Assembly: GCF_902804475.1 (NCBI RefSeq) | Contig: NZ_CADCSU010000139.1 | Span: 1 to 51,015 of the forward strand | Reading direction: 5' to 3' | Origin: Flavobacterium bizetiae | GTDB lineage: Bacteria; Bacteroidota; Bacteroidia; Flavobacteriales; Flavobacteriaceae | Length of the DNA stretch: 51,015 bases | The notes under the pieces: generated by a model | What the model saw: only the letters and a program-made list of their open reading frames with translations | What the model was told of the DNA's origin: nothing | Database searches by the model: none | Shown here: piece after piece, positions 16,870 through 26,365 of the stretch | Layout: every line of letters starts with the position of its first letter | Position numbering within the stretch: the first letter of the stretch is position 1 | Position numbers and translations under genes: made by a program

Positions 16870-17106
16870 TACGTAAAAAAATTAATCCAAATACTGCAAA
16901 AATTATTTCCCGCTTTAACATTTATTGAGCGGGGTAATCCAACCTAATAAACATAATAACACACACTTTTATTGCCTTAAATGAGATCTTTTTTATCCTC
17001 TTCAGTAAAGTGTGGCTAAATTCTCAGCTAAAGTTAATTTTTATAAAATTAACTTCAAAACAAATCACTGTTAAATTTTTAAGATTAATAACACATTTTC
17101 AACTTA

Positions 17107-18759
17107 TTAGCTTTTATTTTTAACATTAAAGGAAGGCGCATCATAATCATCTTTTAAATAATTTTCAGGAATAGTCGTATTATTTCCGTCGCGTAACGCA
17201 CTATAATGTGGTGACATGATTTCGATTCCCGCTGCATTAAATGAATCCTGAATGTTTTGATGCAAGGAAGAATAAATTACCGGTTGTTTTGTAGGGTGTT
17301 TCGTATACACATTAATTTGGTACGAAACATAAAAGTCATCTAAGCTTGTTTGCAGAACAAATGGCGATGGAGTCTGTTCTATCAGTTCAGTTTTTAGCGC
17401 TGCTTCAATCAATGCTTTATGAATGTCTTTCCAGGGTACATCATAACCAATTGAAACAGTGGTATGAATTAACAAACCATTATTAACGTGTTTTGTATTT
17501 GAAGAATAATTTGTTGAAGTACTCGATAAAACAGTCGAATTAGGTATCGTAATATCTTCAAATTTTGGCGTTCTTATTCGGGTTACCAAAGCTGTTTTTT
17601 CGATTACTTCTCCGCTTACATCGCCAATTTTTATAAAATCGCCAATCTTAAACGGACGCATATAAGTAATAACCAATCCTGCTACCATATTCGCTATGGC
17701 ATTCGAAGAACCTAATGAAAATAAAATCCCTACAAAAACTGAAACTCCCTTGAAAATTGGAGAATCCGATCCCGGCAAATACGGGAATATTATTACTACC
17801 ATAAATGCCAACAACAAAAACCGAATTATATTAAATGTAGGCATTGCCCAATCGCTGTAAAAGCCATCAATTTTGATATTCTCTTTTTTTATCTCATCAA
17901 AAAAGAAGCGGATTACTTTTATGGTATATTTAAAAATAAAAACAATTACTACGATTGTCACAAAGCTTGGCAGAAAATGAACAAATCCCATTACAGCCAA
18001 TTTTGCAGGCGTAAGTATCCAACGTAATAAGGTTGTGGTATAGGCTTCTGTGGCAGGGAAAATGCTAAATAATAATGGCAATGAAAAGTAAACAATCAAA
18101 ACCAACGTAAAACCTTTTATAAAGCTATACAATCGCATAAGCAATCCTTGTTGCTTTTGAGGCGAAAGTATTGTGATGTTATTATAACTAAAACCTTTAA
18201 AGTATTTATCGCTGTTTTTAAGAATGTGTAAGCGTATCCTATTGAAAATTTTGCCCACAAAATACAAAACGATTCCAATAATAAGGATCAGTAATGCAGT
18301 ATAGGCAAGCCTTTTAGGAAGCATTGAATAATTTTCGTTTTGATAAATGACTGCTTTTTTTATTGCGTTCAAATTTCGTTTGGCAATAAAACTGGCAGTT
18401 TGATTTTCGGCTTTTGCATCAACATCAAGGATTGACATAATAATGAAATCATTCTTATATATGATATCCTGAGAAATATCCGAAGGAACAACCAAAATAG
18501 AATCTTTCTCAAAAAAAGAATCTTCGTATAGTTTTCTAATTTTTTCGGTAATGGCATTTGCCCTGTTTTCGGCAGAAAAAGAACCCACTTTATTATAAAC
18601 ATAAAAAAGCGTATCCTTAAATGGACTTACAGGATAACCTTTTGGTTTTAATTCAGTTGCGGTAGTTTTTGAGGTTTGCAGACTATCTTTTTGACCAAAA
18701 GCCAATGAAAAAAACAAAACAATAAAGAATGCTAAAAAACAAATTAATTTCTTTTTCAT
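17107..18759 (-). CDS. Mechanosensitive ion channel, MscS family
   Basis: A 550-aa channel that opens under membrane tension to release solutes during hypo-osmotic shock. A signal-like N-terminal segment (1-22, ending AFGQ) is followed by an extracytoplasmic region to about 150. Four or five membrane helices lie between about 150 and 365. The pore-lining helix and MscS beta domain cover about 345-410 (SSNAIANMVAGLVITYMRPF, then KIGDFIKIGDVSGEV and IPNSTVL). A soluble C-terminal domain reaches about 520. It is longer than E. coli MscS and resembles the enlarged MscS paralogues. It stands alone on its strand, with 94 bp to the flippase gene. Confidence 0.92.
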   Translation of the reverse strand: MKKKLICFLAFFIVLFFSLAFGQKDSLQTSKTTATELKPKGYPVSPFKDTLFYVYNKVGSFSAENRANAITEKIRKLYEDSFFEKDSILVVPSDISQDIIYKNDFIIMSILDVDAKAENQTASFIAKRNLNAIKKAVIYQNENYSMLPKRLAYTALLILIIGIVLYFVGKIFNRIRLHILKNSDKYFKGFSYNNITILSPQKQQGLLMRLYSFIKGFTLVLIVYFSLPLLFSIFPATEAYTTTLLRWILTPAKLAVMGFVHFLPSFVTIVVIVFIFKYTIKVIRFFFDEIKKENIKIDGFYSDWAMPTFNIIRFLLLAFMVVIIFPYLPGSDSPIFKGVSVFVGILFSLGSSNAIANMVAGLVITYMRPFKIGDFIKIGDVSGEVIEKTALVTRIRTPKFEDITIPNSTVLSSTSTNYSSNTKHVNNGLLIHTTVSIGYDVPWKDIHKALIEAALKTELIEQTPSPFVLQTSLDDFYVSYQINVYTKHPTKQPVIYSSLHQNIQDSFNAAGIEIMSPHYSALRDGNNTTIPENYLKDDYDAPSFNVKNKS

Positions 18760-18853
18760 ATTTCGTTAGCAATAAGTGGTTATCCTTCTAACAAATATAG
18801 AGACAAAATAGATTCGAATTTAAATTACTTTCTCTTTTCTCAATAAAATCGTA

Positions 18854-20323
18854 CTAAATTTTAATTCCTATTTTTCGCAAAAGCATATCGATTACTTTAT
18901 TAATATCAGGAGAGATATTAAACTTGTAATTTAAGTAAACATATAAAATCGTTACTAAAAACGATTTTAGCGCGATACTAATCAATTGGAAAAAAGGAAA
19001 TTCCCAGAAATAAAAGAGTAAAAACAAAGCGAATGTAAGCAAAATCGAGTATACCGTTTGTTTGGTAAACGGATATAAATGAAGTTTTTTTACCACAAAA
19101 AGAAGCTTTGCTAAACTGTATAAAGTAATAGACAATAAAGTCGCAAAAGCAGAACCAAAGATTCCGAAAATCGGAATAAAAATCATGTTCAAAACTACTG
19201 TTAAAACAACAAGCATTAATCCTAAATACAATACCATTCGGTAATATTTAGTATTAAAAATAATAGCATTGTTATTCCCTAAAATCAAATCAAAATACTT
19301 CGATAATCCTATCATAAATACAACGGCTATTCCTCCGCTATATTCTTTAGGAACCAATTCGTATAACTGATTAATATTTACAAATATGCAAAGCATTACA
19401 AAACCACCCACCATCTGTAGATTTATTGAGGTCTTTTTGTAAAGCTGATTTAACTCATCGTGTTTGTTCTCGTGCATTAATTTTGCCGTAATTGGATATA
19501 CAATTTGGTGCATGGCACGACTTGGAACTGAAATTACCAAAGCAATATAAGTAGCCACAGAATAGAAGGCAATATTTTCAATCTGCATATATTGATTCAA
19601 TATCATTTTATCACCGTCTAAAAGTAAATTGGCAACACTTCCTGATAAAATAATATAAAAAGTATATACTAATATATCTTTTGTATTTGTTGGTATTGTA
19701 AACTGAAAAATAGGTTTCTGAATACTAAATGCATATAACATAGTTATTAAGAATGCTAAGAAATATAAAATTGCTGTGGCATATACAAAACCTTCTACAC
19801 TAAGCCAATCGTAATAAACACCTATTAATAAAAATAATGAAAACAATCTTAAACCTACTTCCTTAACAAAGTTTCCAAAAACGGAATGCATATTTACTCG
19901 CAGCCAAGCATAAAAAATTTCAAAATACGCCATACACAATCCTATAAATGGTATTAACCAAATATAACTTTTAACAATGGCATTCTTTTTTGACAAAAAG
20001 AACAAAATATCATCATAGAAAACAAGTCCAATTAATAAAAGCGGAATTATCAATAACAGAGGAAACAAAACAGTGAAGGATAAAAAACGTGATTTTTCTT
20101 CGTCAGTTTGATATTGTGAATAAAATTTAACCAAAGTATTTTGCATTCCAATCGCAAACAATGGCATAATTACATTTGCACAAGATGTCACATAATTAGT
20201 TAAACCATAATAAGTTGCACCTAAGTAAACAGGGTATAAATAAAGTGTGTTAATGGCTCCAATAGCGAAACCAATATAAGTGATAATAGTATTTTTGAAA
20301 GACTGGTTTAAAACAATACCCAT
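18854..20323 (-). CDS. Polysaccharide flippase (Wzx/MATE-like)
   Basis: A 489-aa polytopic membrane protein with about 12-14 hydrophobic helices along its whole length. The N-terminus (FKNTIITYIGFAIGAINTLY, then LGATYYGL) is typical of oligosaccharide flippases of the MVF/MATE superfamily. It would move lipid-linked sugar units across the inner membrane. It is last in a run with a glycosyltransferase and a YfhO protein, which supports a cell-surface glycan role. Substrate unknown. Confidence 0.88.
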   Translation of the reverse strand: MGIVLNQSFKNTIITYIGFAIGAINTLYLYPVYLGATYYGLTNYVTSCANVIMPLFAIGMQNTLVKFYSQYQTDEEKSRFLSFTVLFPLLLIIPLLLIGLVFYDDILFFLSKKNAIVKSYIWLIPFIGLCMAYFEIFYAWLRVNMHSVFGNFVKEVGLRLFSLFLLIGVYYDWLSVEGFVYATAILYFLAFLITMLYAFSIQKPIFQFTIPTNTKDILVYTFYIILSGSVANLLLDGDKMILNQYMQIENIAFYSVATYIALVISVPSRAMHQIVYPITAKLMHENKHDELNQLYKKTSINLQMVGGFVMLCIFVNINQLYELVPKEYSGGIAVVFMIGLSKYFDLILGNNNAIIFNTKYYRMVLYLGLMLVVLTVVLNMIFIPIFGIFGSAFATLLSITLYSLAKLLFVVKKLHLYPFTKQTVYSILLTFALFLLFYFWEFPFFQLISIALKSFLVTILYVYLNYKFNISPDINKVIDMLLRKIGIKI

Positions 20324-20404
20324 GTTTTGATTGCAAATTTTAGATTGTAGAGTTTAGATTTCTGATTTTCTACTCTCTATAGATTGTTTAATTATTATTG
20401 CTTT

Positions 20405-21691
20405 TTATTCGCTAATCAATTGTGCCAATTGTTTAGTAAGGCTTTTTCTTGAATATTGTTGTAAACCAACACCATGAGATTGTAATTTCCCTTCCAAAAA
20501 TTGATTATAAAAGTCCAAAATTACACTTTTTAACTTCGCTTTTTCAGAATAATCAAAAAATACTCCTGTATTAGTTTCTTTGATGATATCCGCGAAATCT
20601 GATCCGTTTGGTCCAATGGCGATTATGGGGCGATTTGAGACTATGTATTCGAACAATTTACCCGGAATAATGCTTTTAGTATCTTCAGAATTAATCTCGA
20701 TTAAAAGCAAAACCTGGGATTTTTTTTGATGTGCAATGGCTTCGCGATGCGATACATATCCTAAAAGATTCAAATAATCATTTAGATTAAAAGCTGCAAT
20801 AGCGTCTAAAACTTCCTGACTTACTGCTCCTATCAATTTAATTTCTAAATGCGATTTAAAATCCGGAATCTCCTGAAGTAATTCTACAAGACATTCCCAT
20901 AAAAACTTCGGATTTCTATCAGACAAAAATGAGCCGATATGCGCTAAAGTAAATTTAGTATCGAGAGTTTGCTTTTCTACATTTTCGATATCATAACCAT
21001 TCGTAATTACCGAAATTGGCTTATTGGTAATCGCCTGAAATTCGGTTTTAGTCGTTTTACTGGTTACGATAATGGTATCAGCTGTATTTAATACTTTATG
21101 TTCAAGAGTTTTGTGCTTTTTAGCAGCATAACCTGATAAACGTAAAGCTTTATGATACCCAATTGTTGTCCACGGATCACGAAAATCTGCAAACCATTTT
21201 ACATTTAATTTTTCCTTTAATTCTAAACCTATTAAATGCAAACTATGCGGTGGCCCGGAAGTTACAATGGTATCAATATTATTTTCTTTAATGTATTTCT
21301 CAAGATAAGCCACAGAGGGTTTTACCCAAAAAACACGGGCATCGGGAATAAATAGATTTCCACGAATCCAAAGAAAGGTTTTATCTAAGAAAGTTTGTTT
21401 TTTCTTATGAGGAAAAATTCCGGAACTAATTTTCTTGGTTTTATTTTTCGAAAAAACAGAAGCCAATTGATAAGGCTCCCAAATTTTATTTTTCAGAATA
21501 ATTGCCTTATCAGATATCTGATCAACTAAACCTTCATCAATGATAGGGTAAGTTGGATTTTCAGGAACGTAAACAATAGGCTGAACGCCAAATTCAGGTA
21601 AATACTTTACAAATTTTAACCAGCGTTGTACACCAGGTCCTCCGGCAGGAGGAAAATAATAAGTAATGATTAAAAGTTTTTTTTGTTCCAA
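20405..21691 (-). CDS. Glycosyltransferase, GT4-like (GT-B fold)
   Basis: A 428-aa retaining-type glycosyltransferase, probably adding a sugar to a surface glycan. The N-terminal Rossmann domain starts with LLIITYYFPPAGGPGVQRW, a common opening for GT4-like enzymes. The middle carries FADFRDPW and VITNGYD (about 235). The C-terminal donor-binding half has HIGSF, LLGYVSHREA and the IIPGKLFEYIVSNRPIIAIG segment, whose glutamate (KLFEY) fits the nucleotide-sugar site. It lies 45 bp after the nucleotidyltransferase gene and 81 bp before the flippase. Acceptor and donor cannot be told. Confidence 0.9.
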   Translation of the reverse strand: MEQKKLLIITYYFPPAGGPGVQRWLKFVKYLPEFGVQPIVYVPENPTYPIIDEGLVDQISDKAIILKNKIWEPYQLASVFSKNKTKKISSGIFPHKKKQTFLDKTFLWIRGNLFIPDARVFWVKPSVAYLEKYIKENNIDTIVTSGPPHSLHLIGLELKEKLNVKWFADFRDPWTTIGYHKALRLSGYAAKKHKTLEHKVLNTADTIIVTSKTTKTEFQAITNKPISVITNGYDIENVEKQTLDTKFTLAHIGSFLSDRNPKFLWECLVELLQEIPDFKSHLEIKLIGAVSQEVLDAIAAFNLNDYLNLLGYVSHREAIAHQKKSQVLLLIEINSEDTKSIIPGKLFEYIVSNRPIIAIGPNGSDFADIIKETNTGVFFDYSEKAKLKSVILDFYNQFLEGKLQSHGVGLQQYSRKSLTKQLAQLISE

Positions 21692-21736
21692 TTTTATTTA
21701 ATTTCTGAAAATATCAGTTTATGCAGATTAAGAATG

Positions 21737-22201
21737 TTATTCTGAATTATTATTTGCTTTTCTAAGTTCTTCGATATCTAAAATATCCTTCGGTCTGTTT
21801 GATGCTTTTTTAGCAATTATTAAATTATCGTAATCAATAAAATAAACTGGAGTTTCACCTATCATTACGATTGTAGCATCTTCTAGCAATGATGAAAAAG
21901 ATTTATCTTCCAGACCTTTTACAGCAGTCATTACATCTAATCTCAAACCGTAGCTTAAACTAAAATCTGTCCAACCCGGAATAAACTGCATTGTTTCTAT
22001 AGTTTCAAAATCTCCTAAATTAATTGACTTTAAAGCTTTTCTTAAATTAATCCTATTTTCAATTGTATCCTCTAAATAAATATCAATATCACCGGTACTT
22101 CTATTATAGCCATAAATATTTACAGCAAATCCACCAATAGTTATGTATTTAACTTTGTTTTCAAAAAAACTATTCCAAATAGCAATTATTTGCTCATTCA
22201 T
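21737..22201 (-). CDS. Minimal nucleotidyltransferase-fold protein
   Basis: A 154-aa protein with the core of the DNA polymerase beta-like nucleotidyltransferase fold. GG lies at 23-24 (TIGGFAVNIYGYNR), D38 and D40 in TGDIDIYL are the metal ligands, and a third acidic residue D89 is in LRLDVM. All three catalytic acids are present, so an active nucleotide transferase is plausible. The tail ends RPKDILDIEELRKA, common in this group. Its ATG overlaps the TGA of a 55-aa gene (ATGA), indicating translational coupling. Similar small transferases occur as toxins or antitoxins and in sugar or antibiotic modification. The target here is unknown. Confidence 0.8.
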   Translation of the reverse strand: MNEQIIAIWNSFFENKVKYITIGGFAVNIYGYNRSTGDIDIYLEDTIENRINLRKALKSINLGDFETIETMQFIPGWTDFSLSYGLRLDVMTAVKGLEDKSFSSLLEDATIVMIGETPVYFIDYDNLIIAKKASNRPKDILDIEELRKANNNSE

Positions 22202-22365
22202 CGTTTTTTAGATTGGATTACTTTAGCTATTTTAAGCGTATAAGAAACTTCAATTAGAACCATTAATCTTTCTAATCTTTCTAAATAAGAAAGTGATCTT
22301 ATTTCAGCTATTCTCTTAGCTTCCAACTCTTGTGGAGTACCAAAACTTAACACGTTCTTTTTCAT
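22198..22365 (-). CDS. 55-aa partner of the nucleotidyltransferase
   Basis: A 55-codon ATG-to-TGA frame whose stop overlaps the next start by 4 bases (ATGA). The product begins MKKNVLSFGTPQELEAKRIA and continues EIRSLSYLERLERLMVLIEV. It is highly charged and predicted to be mostly two alpha-helices, ending in a basic tail (SKKR). There is no signal peptide, cysteine or known DNA-binding motif. The coupled start is strong evidence that it is real. It could be the partner in a two-protein module or a helical adaptor. Family not recognised. Confidence 0.75.
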   Translation of the reverse strand: MKKNVLSFGTPQELEAKRIAEIRSLSYLERLERLMVLIEVSYTLKIAKVIQSKKR

Positions 22366-22437
22366 TGTTCAGTCTTTTAAATACGTAGCAAAGATAATAA
22401 ATGATACATAATCGTAGATATGAAAGAAAATCAAATT

Positions 22438-24873
22438 TTACTTTTTAGCAACAGACTTCTTTCTTTCCAAATAAATTCCACCAATCAACAATAAGAACAT
22501 TCCAATTGAACTGATCAAAGTAATTATACTTCCGGTTTTAACAACCTGAGGCTCAAATTTAAACTCGATAGTATGATTTCCACCAGGAATTTCCATAGCT
22601 CTTAAAACATAATCAACAGGGAAATGAGTTGTTAATTCACCATCGATATATGCATTCCAGCCATTTTTATAATAAATCTCAGAAAAAACAGCTAAACCAT
22701 CTTTCTTATTATCTGATTTGTATTTAATATAATTTGGTTTGTATTGTACTACTTTAATTGTTCCGGTTGTATCCCACTCCTTCTTTAAACGAGCGCTTCT
22801 AAATTTACCTTCGTGTTCACGAACATTAAAAACGGCTACTTTTTTAGTATCAATATTGTCTAAAGCCTTCATGACATCATCTGGCTTATTGACCAATTTT
22901 ACAGTACTTACAAACCAGGCATTTCCGTTTGTATTTGGATTTATAGTCGGGAATTCTTTTCCTTCTTTATCAGTTTGGATGATGTATTTTACATTCAGCA
23001 TATCCAGAACTTCCATATTGTTTTTTGCAATCTGGTAATCGAATAACTGCTGCATTCTTCTCGGTTTTGCTGCATGATATCCTCCCAACGAATGGTGGAA
23101 ATAAGAAGCACGCGCACTTGACATGTTTCCGTTTACTTCAAAAACTCTGTAATGCGTTGTATCTTTTAAGATTTGGGCATCAGATGGCGTTTCCTGAAAC
23201 GGAGCTGCAATTTGCGCAGGACTCACAAAATCTTTAGCCGAAACATATTTTTTATCTACAAAGAACAAATCGAAAATCATTAAAAGACCAACGATAATCA
23301 AGGTAGTATTTTGAGCCAATTTGTTTTTAATGAACAACCACAAGATTCCAAAAGTCAACACGATAAAAAATCCTGAACGCAATAAATCAGCAGAATACAA
23401 TGTCATTCTGTCTTCTTTTAAAGCATCAACAAAAGCTGGCCCGTAACTTTGCAAGAAGTAATTATCGTTGCTTCCTGTAAAATGAAACATGCTTTTAGCA
23501 AAAACTAAGATTATGATTATTCCCATACCAAAAACACCCGTTTGTACAAGTGCTTTTTGCTGTAATTTAGGTTCATCTTTCGCTTTAAAGAAAGATTGTA
23601 GTCCCATGATAGCCAGAACAGGAAAACACAATTCAAGAATAACCTGAATCGATGACACAGCTCTAAATTTATCATACATTGGTACGTAATCAATAAAAAA
23701 GTCGGTCAGTAAAGCGAAGTTTTTACCCCATGAAAGCACTAAAGAAACTAATGCTCCTGCAAGAAATACGTATTTTATTTTTCTATCATCAATAAATAAT
23801 GCCAGAACTCCTAAAAAGAAAACAACCACACCAATATAGGCCGGAGCTGCCACAATAGGCTGATCTCCCCAATATGTCGGCATTCCGGACACAAAATCCT
23901 GAGCCTGCTCTGAAGGCACACCTTGCTCGATCATAAACGAATACATACGGCTGTCTGTACCTACATTTTCATGATTAGAACCTCCAAATAATCTTGGCGC
24001 AATCAGGTTAAAACTTTCCGGAATTCCGTAACTGTATTCTGTAATATATTCGCGGCTTAAAGCATTTTCATTTGTCTTTTTAGATCCGTCAGGATTAAAA
24101 GTCAATTCGCTGTTACTACGAGTACTAAATTTAGCATATTCGCTTGTTGCCATTAAATTGGTAGAATTGGCACCAATGGCAAAAATTCCCGCTACAGCCA
24201 AAACGCCAATAGCAGTTAAGAGCGGTTTATATTCTTTTTCTTTTATAAAATTAAAAGCAAAATAACCTGATAATATCAATAAGAAAATCAATAAATAATA
24301 GGTCATTTGAAAGTGGTTCGCATTAATTTCTAATGCAACCGCAAACATGGTGAGTAATCCTCCCCAAATATATTTTTTCTGAAAAACCAGTATAAATCCG
24401 GCAATAACAAGTGGCATATAAGCAATTGCATGTGCTTTTGCATTATGTCCTACTCCAAGAATTATAATTAAATAGGTAGAAAAACCAAAGGCAATGGCTC
24501 CAATAAAAGCTTTTAGAGGATCGGTTTTTAAGACTAATAATAAGCCGTAAAAACCTAAGAAATATAAAAATAAGTAATCTGCAGGACGTGGTAAAAAACG
24601 TAACACATCATCTAAATGTCCAATAAAATCGTTTGGGTAATTTGCCCCCAATTGATAGGTTGGCATACCACCAAATGCTGAATTTGTCCAATAAGGCTCA
24701 GAATGCTCTGTAGCTCTAAAATCATTTTGTTCCTTCGCCATTCCGGTATATTGGGCAATATCCGATTGGAAGATTTGTTTTCCCTGTAAAACGGGGTAAA
24801 AATAAATTAAAGAAACGATAATAAAGCCCAATATAACAAGGGCATGCGGATAGAACTTATTTACTATTTTCAA
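22438..24873 (-). CDS. YfhO family membrane protein
   Basis: An 811-aa protein with about a dozen membrane helices over residues 1-560 and a soluble domain from about 560 to 780. A last helix precedes the basic tail ERKKSVAKK. The first loop has QSDIAQYTGMAKEQNDF, matching the acidic first-loop arrangement of GT-C-like YfhO proteins. Bacillus YfhO adds sugars to lipoteichoic acid; in Bacteroidota the acceptor is not established. The flippase and GT4 downstream fit a role in surface-glycan decoration. It is 51 bp from DUF4834. Confidence 0.9.
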   Translation of the reverse strand: MKIVNKFYPHALVILGFIIVSLIYFYPVLQGKQIFQSDIAQYTGMAKEQNDFRATEHSEPYWTNSAFGGMPTYQLGANYPNDFIGHLDDVLRFLPRPADYLFLYFLGFYGLLLVLKTDPLKAFIGAIAFGFSTYLIIILGVGHNAKAHAIAYMPLVIAGFILVFQKKYIWGGLLTMFAVALEINANHFQMTYYLLIFLLILSGYFAFNFIKEKEYKPLLTAIGVLAVAGIFAIGANSTNLMATSEYAKFSTRSNSELTFNPDGSKKTNENALSREYITEYSYGIPESFNLIAPRLFGGSNHENVGTDSRMYSFMIEQGVPSEQAQDFVSGMPTYWGDQPIVAAPAYIGVVVFFLGVLALFIDDRKIKYVFLAGALVSLVLSWGKNFALLTDFFIDYVPMYDKFRAVSSIQVILELCFPVLAIMGLQSFFKAKDEPKLQQKALVQTGVFGMGIIIILVFAKSMFHFTGSNDNYFLQSYGPAFVDALKEDRMTLYSADLLRSGFFIVLTFGILWLFIKNKLAQNTTLIIVGLLMIFDLFFVDKKYVSAKDFVSPAQIAAPFQETPSDAQILKDTTHYRVFEVNGNMSSARASYFHHSLGGYHAAKPRRMQQLFDYQIAKNNMEVLDMLNVKYIIQTDKEGKEFPTINPNTNGNAWFVSTVKLVNKPDDVMKALDNIDTKKVAVFNVREHEGKFRSARLKKEWDTTGTIKVVQYKPNYIKYKSDNKKDGLAVFSEIYYKNGWNAYIDGELTTHFPVDYVLRAMEIPGGNHTIEFKFEPQVVKTGSIITLISSIGMFLLLIGGIYLERKKSVAKK

Positions 24874-24924
24874 TTGAAACTGGTTTGGGTTAAATGATGA
24901 ATCCTATAACTCTAGGACACAAAC

Positions 24925-25245
24925 TTAATCTATTTCTTCGTAATCAACATAATCGCCCACCTTTTTGGTTTCGCGTGGCTTTTTTGCATTGGCCGTATCG
25001 ATAATAATTTCATCATTATTCGAACGTGTTTTTTGCCATGTAGTATCCTGACTATATTGTTGTTGTCTCTGAAAATTCTCTCCTGCTTTTTCAACTGCTT
25101 TCTTTACCAATACCGGTAAAAATATTTTAGCTAAAAATTTAAAAATATAATAAAACGCAATAATCCACATTATCGTTTTAAACAAATTTGTAAAAGATGC
25201 TTCTTGCATGATCATATAATTTTTTTCCAAAATTAATAAATCCAT
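24925..25245 (-). CDS. DUF4834 family small membrane protein
   Basis: A 106-aa protein with one hydrophobic segment (TIMWIIAFYYIFKFLAKIF) followed by VLVKKAVEKAGENF and a charged tail ending KVGDYVDYEEID, the DUF4834 pattern. In-frame ATGs at 25215 and 25209 would give MIMQEASFTN or MQEASFTN, which look more like the family's N-terminus. The true start may therefore be one of these. It is the first gene of the minus-strand run with YfhO. Function unknown. Confidence 0.8.
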   Translation of the reverse strand: MDLLILEKNYMIMQEASFTNLFKTIMWIIAFYYIFKFLAKIFLPVLVKKAVEKAGENFQRQQQYSQDTTWQKTRSNNDEIIIDTANAKKPRETKKVGDYVDYEEID

Positions 25246-25290
25246 TGTTTAAAATTAAAATATCAATCTTAAATAAATAATAAAATATAG

Positions 25291-25298
25291 TACATTTG
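25291..25298 (+). promoter_or_regulatory. Candidate minus-7 element for the outer-membrane gene
   Basis: TACATTTG matches TAnnTTTG and lies 36 bp before the ATG at 25335. No clear minus-33 TTG is seen. Confidence 0.45.
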
Positions 25299-25334
25299 AA
25301 ATGCGTTATTACTTTTTAATCAAAAAAAACGTTT

Positions 25335-26312
25335 ATGTTAAAAAATAAAAACTTATTTATTGCAGCTCTTTGTTTAGTTCCCCAACTATTTTTCGCGCAG
25401 TATACTGATGTTATTAACTCTAATCGTCCTGGTGAAACAATGTCTGCTTATGCAGTTGGAAAATCTGTAATTCAGGCAGAACTTGGTATTTACGGCATCA
25501 AAGAAAAACATGATTTATTAGATTATGATGCAAGTGGTTTTGGTACAGATTTAACCCTGCGTTATGGTGCTTTTCTGGAAAAACTAGAATTGATTCTGGA
25601 CATACAATATCAAATGGAAAATTTTGATACTCCCTACACCAGCTACAAAAAGAATAATTTTAGACAAACCGTTTTAGGAGCAAAATATTTAGTTTACGAT
25701 CCTTATAAAAACTACAAAAAAGAAGCTAATATTTATAGTTATAAAGCCAATCATAGTTTTAACTGGCATGAATTAATTCCTGCAGTTTCTATTTTTGCCG
25801 GAGCTAATTTTACTGGTGCTGACAATCCGTATTACTTTTCACCACAATCTGCTATATCGCCAAAAGTGGCTTTGATTACCCAAAATTTATTTGGCGGCGG
25901 AAAATGGGTTTTTGTAACCAACATTATTGCCGATTACATTACAACAGATTATCCTAGTTATGGTTACGTATTGACATTAACTCACGGATTTAATGATAAA
26001 TGGTCCGGATTTGTTGAAAATCAGGGTTACAAAAGCGATTTCTACAGTGATGCAATTGTTCGTGGAGGAGCGGCTTATTTAATCAACTCTAATCTTCAGG
26101 TGGATGCTTCTGTAAGTACTAATTTCAAGAATACGCCTTCTGTATTGTATGGTGGAGTTGGAGTTTCCTGGCGTTATGACGGAAGTTATAAAGAAAAGCA
26201 AATGGAATTTAAAGGAAAAGAAAAAGCCAAAAAAAATAAGGATAATCAGATGGAACAAAGAGAAATCGATTATCAGGCCAAAGAAAGAAAACGTAAATCG
26301 AAATACGAATAA
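25335..26312 (+). CDS. Outer-membrane transporter-like beta-barrel protein
   Basis: A 325-aa protein. The signal peptide covers about 1-21 (ending QLFFAQ). Alternating hydrophobic and aromatic strands follow (VIQAELGIYGI, LTLRYGAFLEKLELILDIQY, NLQVDASVSTNF), matching the phenol-degradation MetA-like transporter family. It opens with INSNRPGETMSAYAVGKS, typical of this group. A lysine-rich, probably periplasmic tail ends the protein (about 290-325). The family is often called a transporter, but its substrate is seldom known. It stands at the head of a plus-strand group with the GNAT-like gene, 53 bp apart. Confidence 0.75.
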   Translation: MLKNKNLFIAALCLVPQLFFAQYTDVINSNRPGETMSAYAVGKSVIQAELGIYGIKEKHDLLDYDASGFGTDLTLRYGAFLEKLELILDIQYQMENFDTPYTSYKKNNFRQTVLGAKYLVYDPYKNYKKEANIYSYKANHSFNWHELIPAVSIFAGANFTGADNPYYFSPQSAISPKVALITQNLFGGGKWVFVTNIIADYITTDYPSYGYVLTLTHGFNDKWSGFVENQGYKSDFYSDAIVRGGAAYLINSNLQVDASVSTNFKNTPSVLYGGVGVSWRYDGSYKEKQMEFKGKEKAKKNKDNQMEQREIDYQAKERKRKSKYE

Positions 26313-26365
26313 ATTTTAATAATCAACTTCTCTAAATAAAGAGACAATTTACATACTGAATCTTA

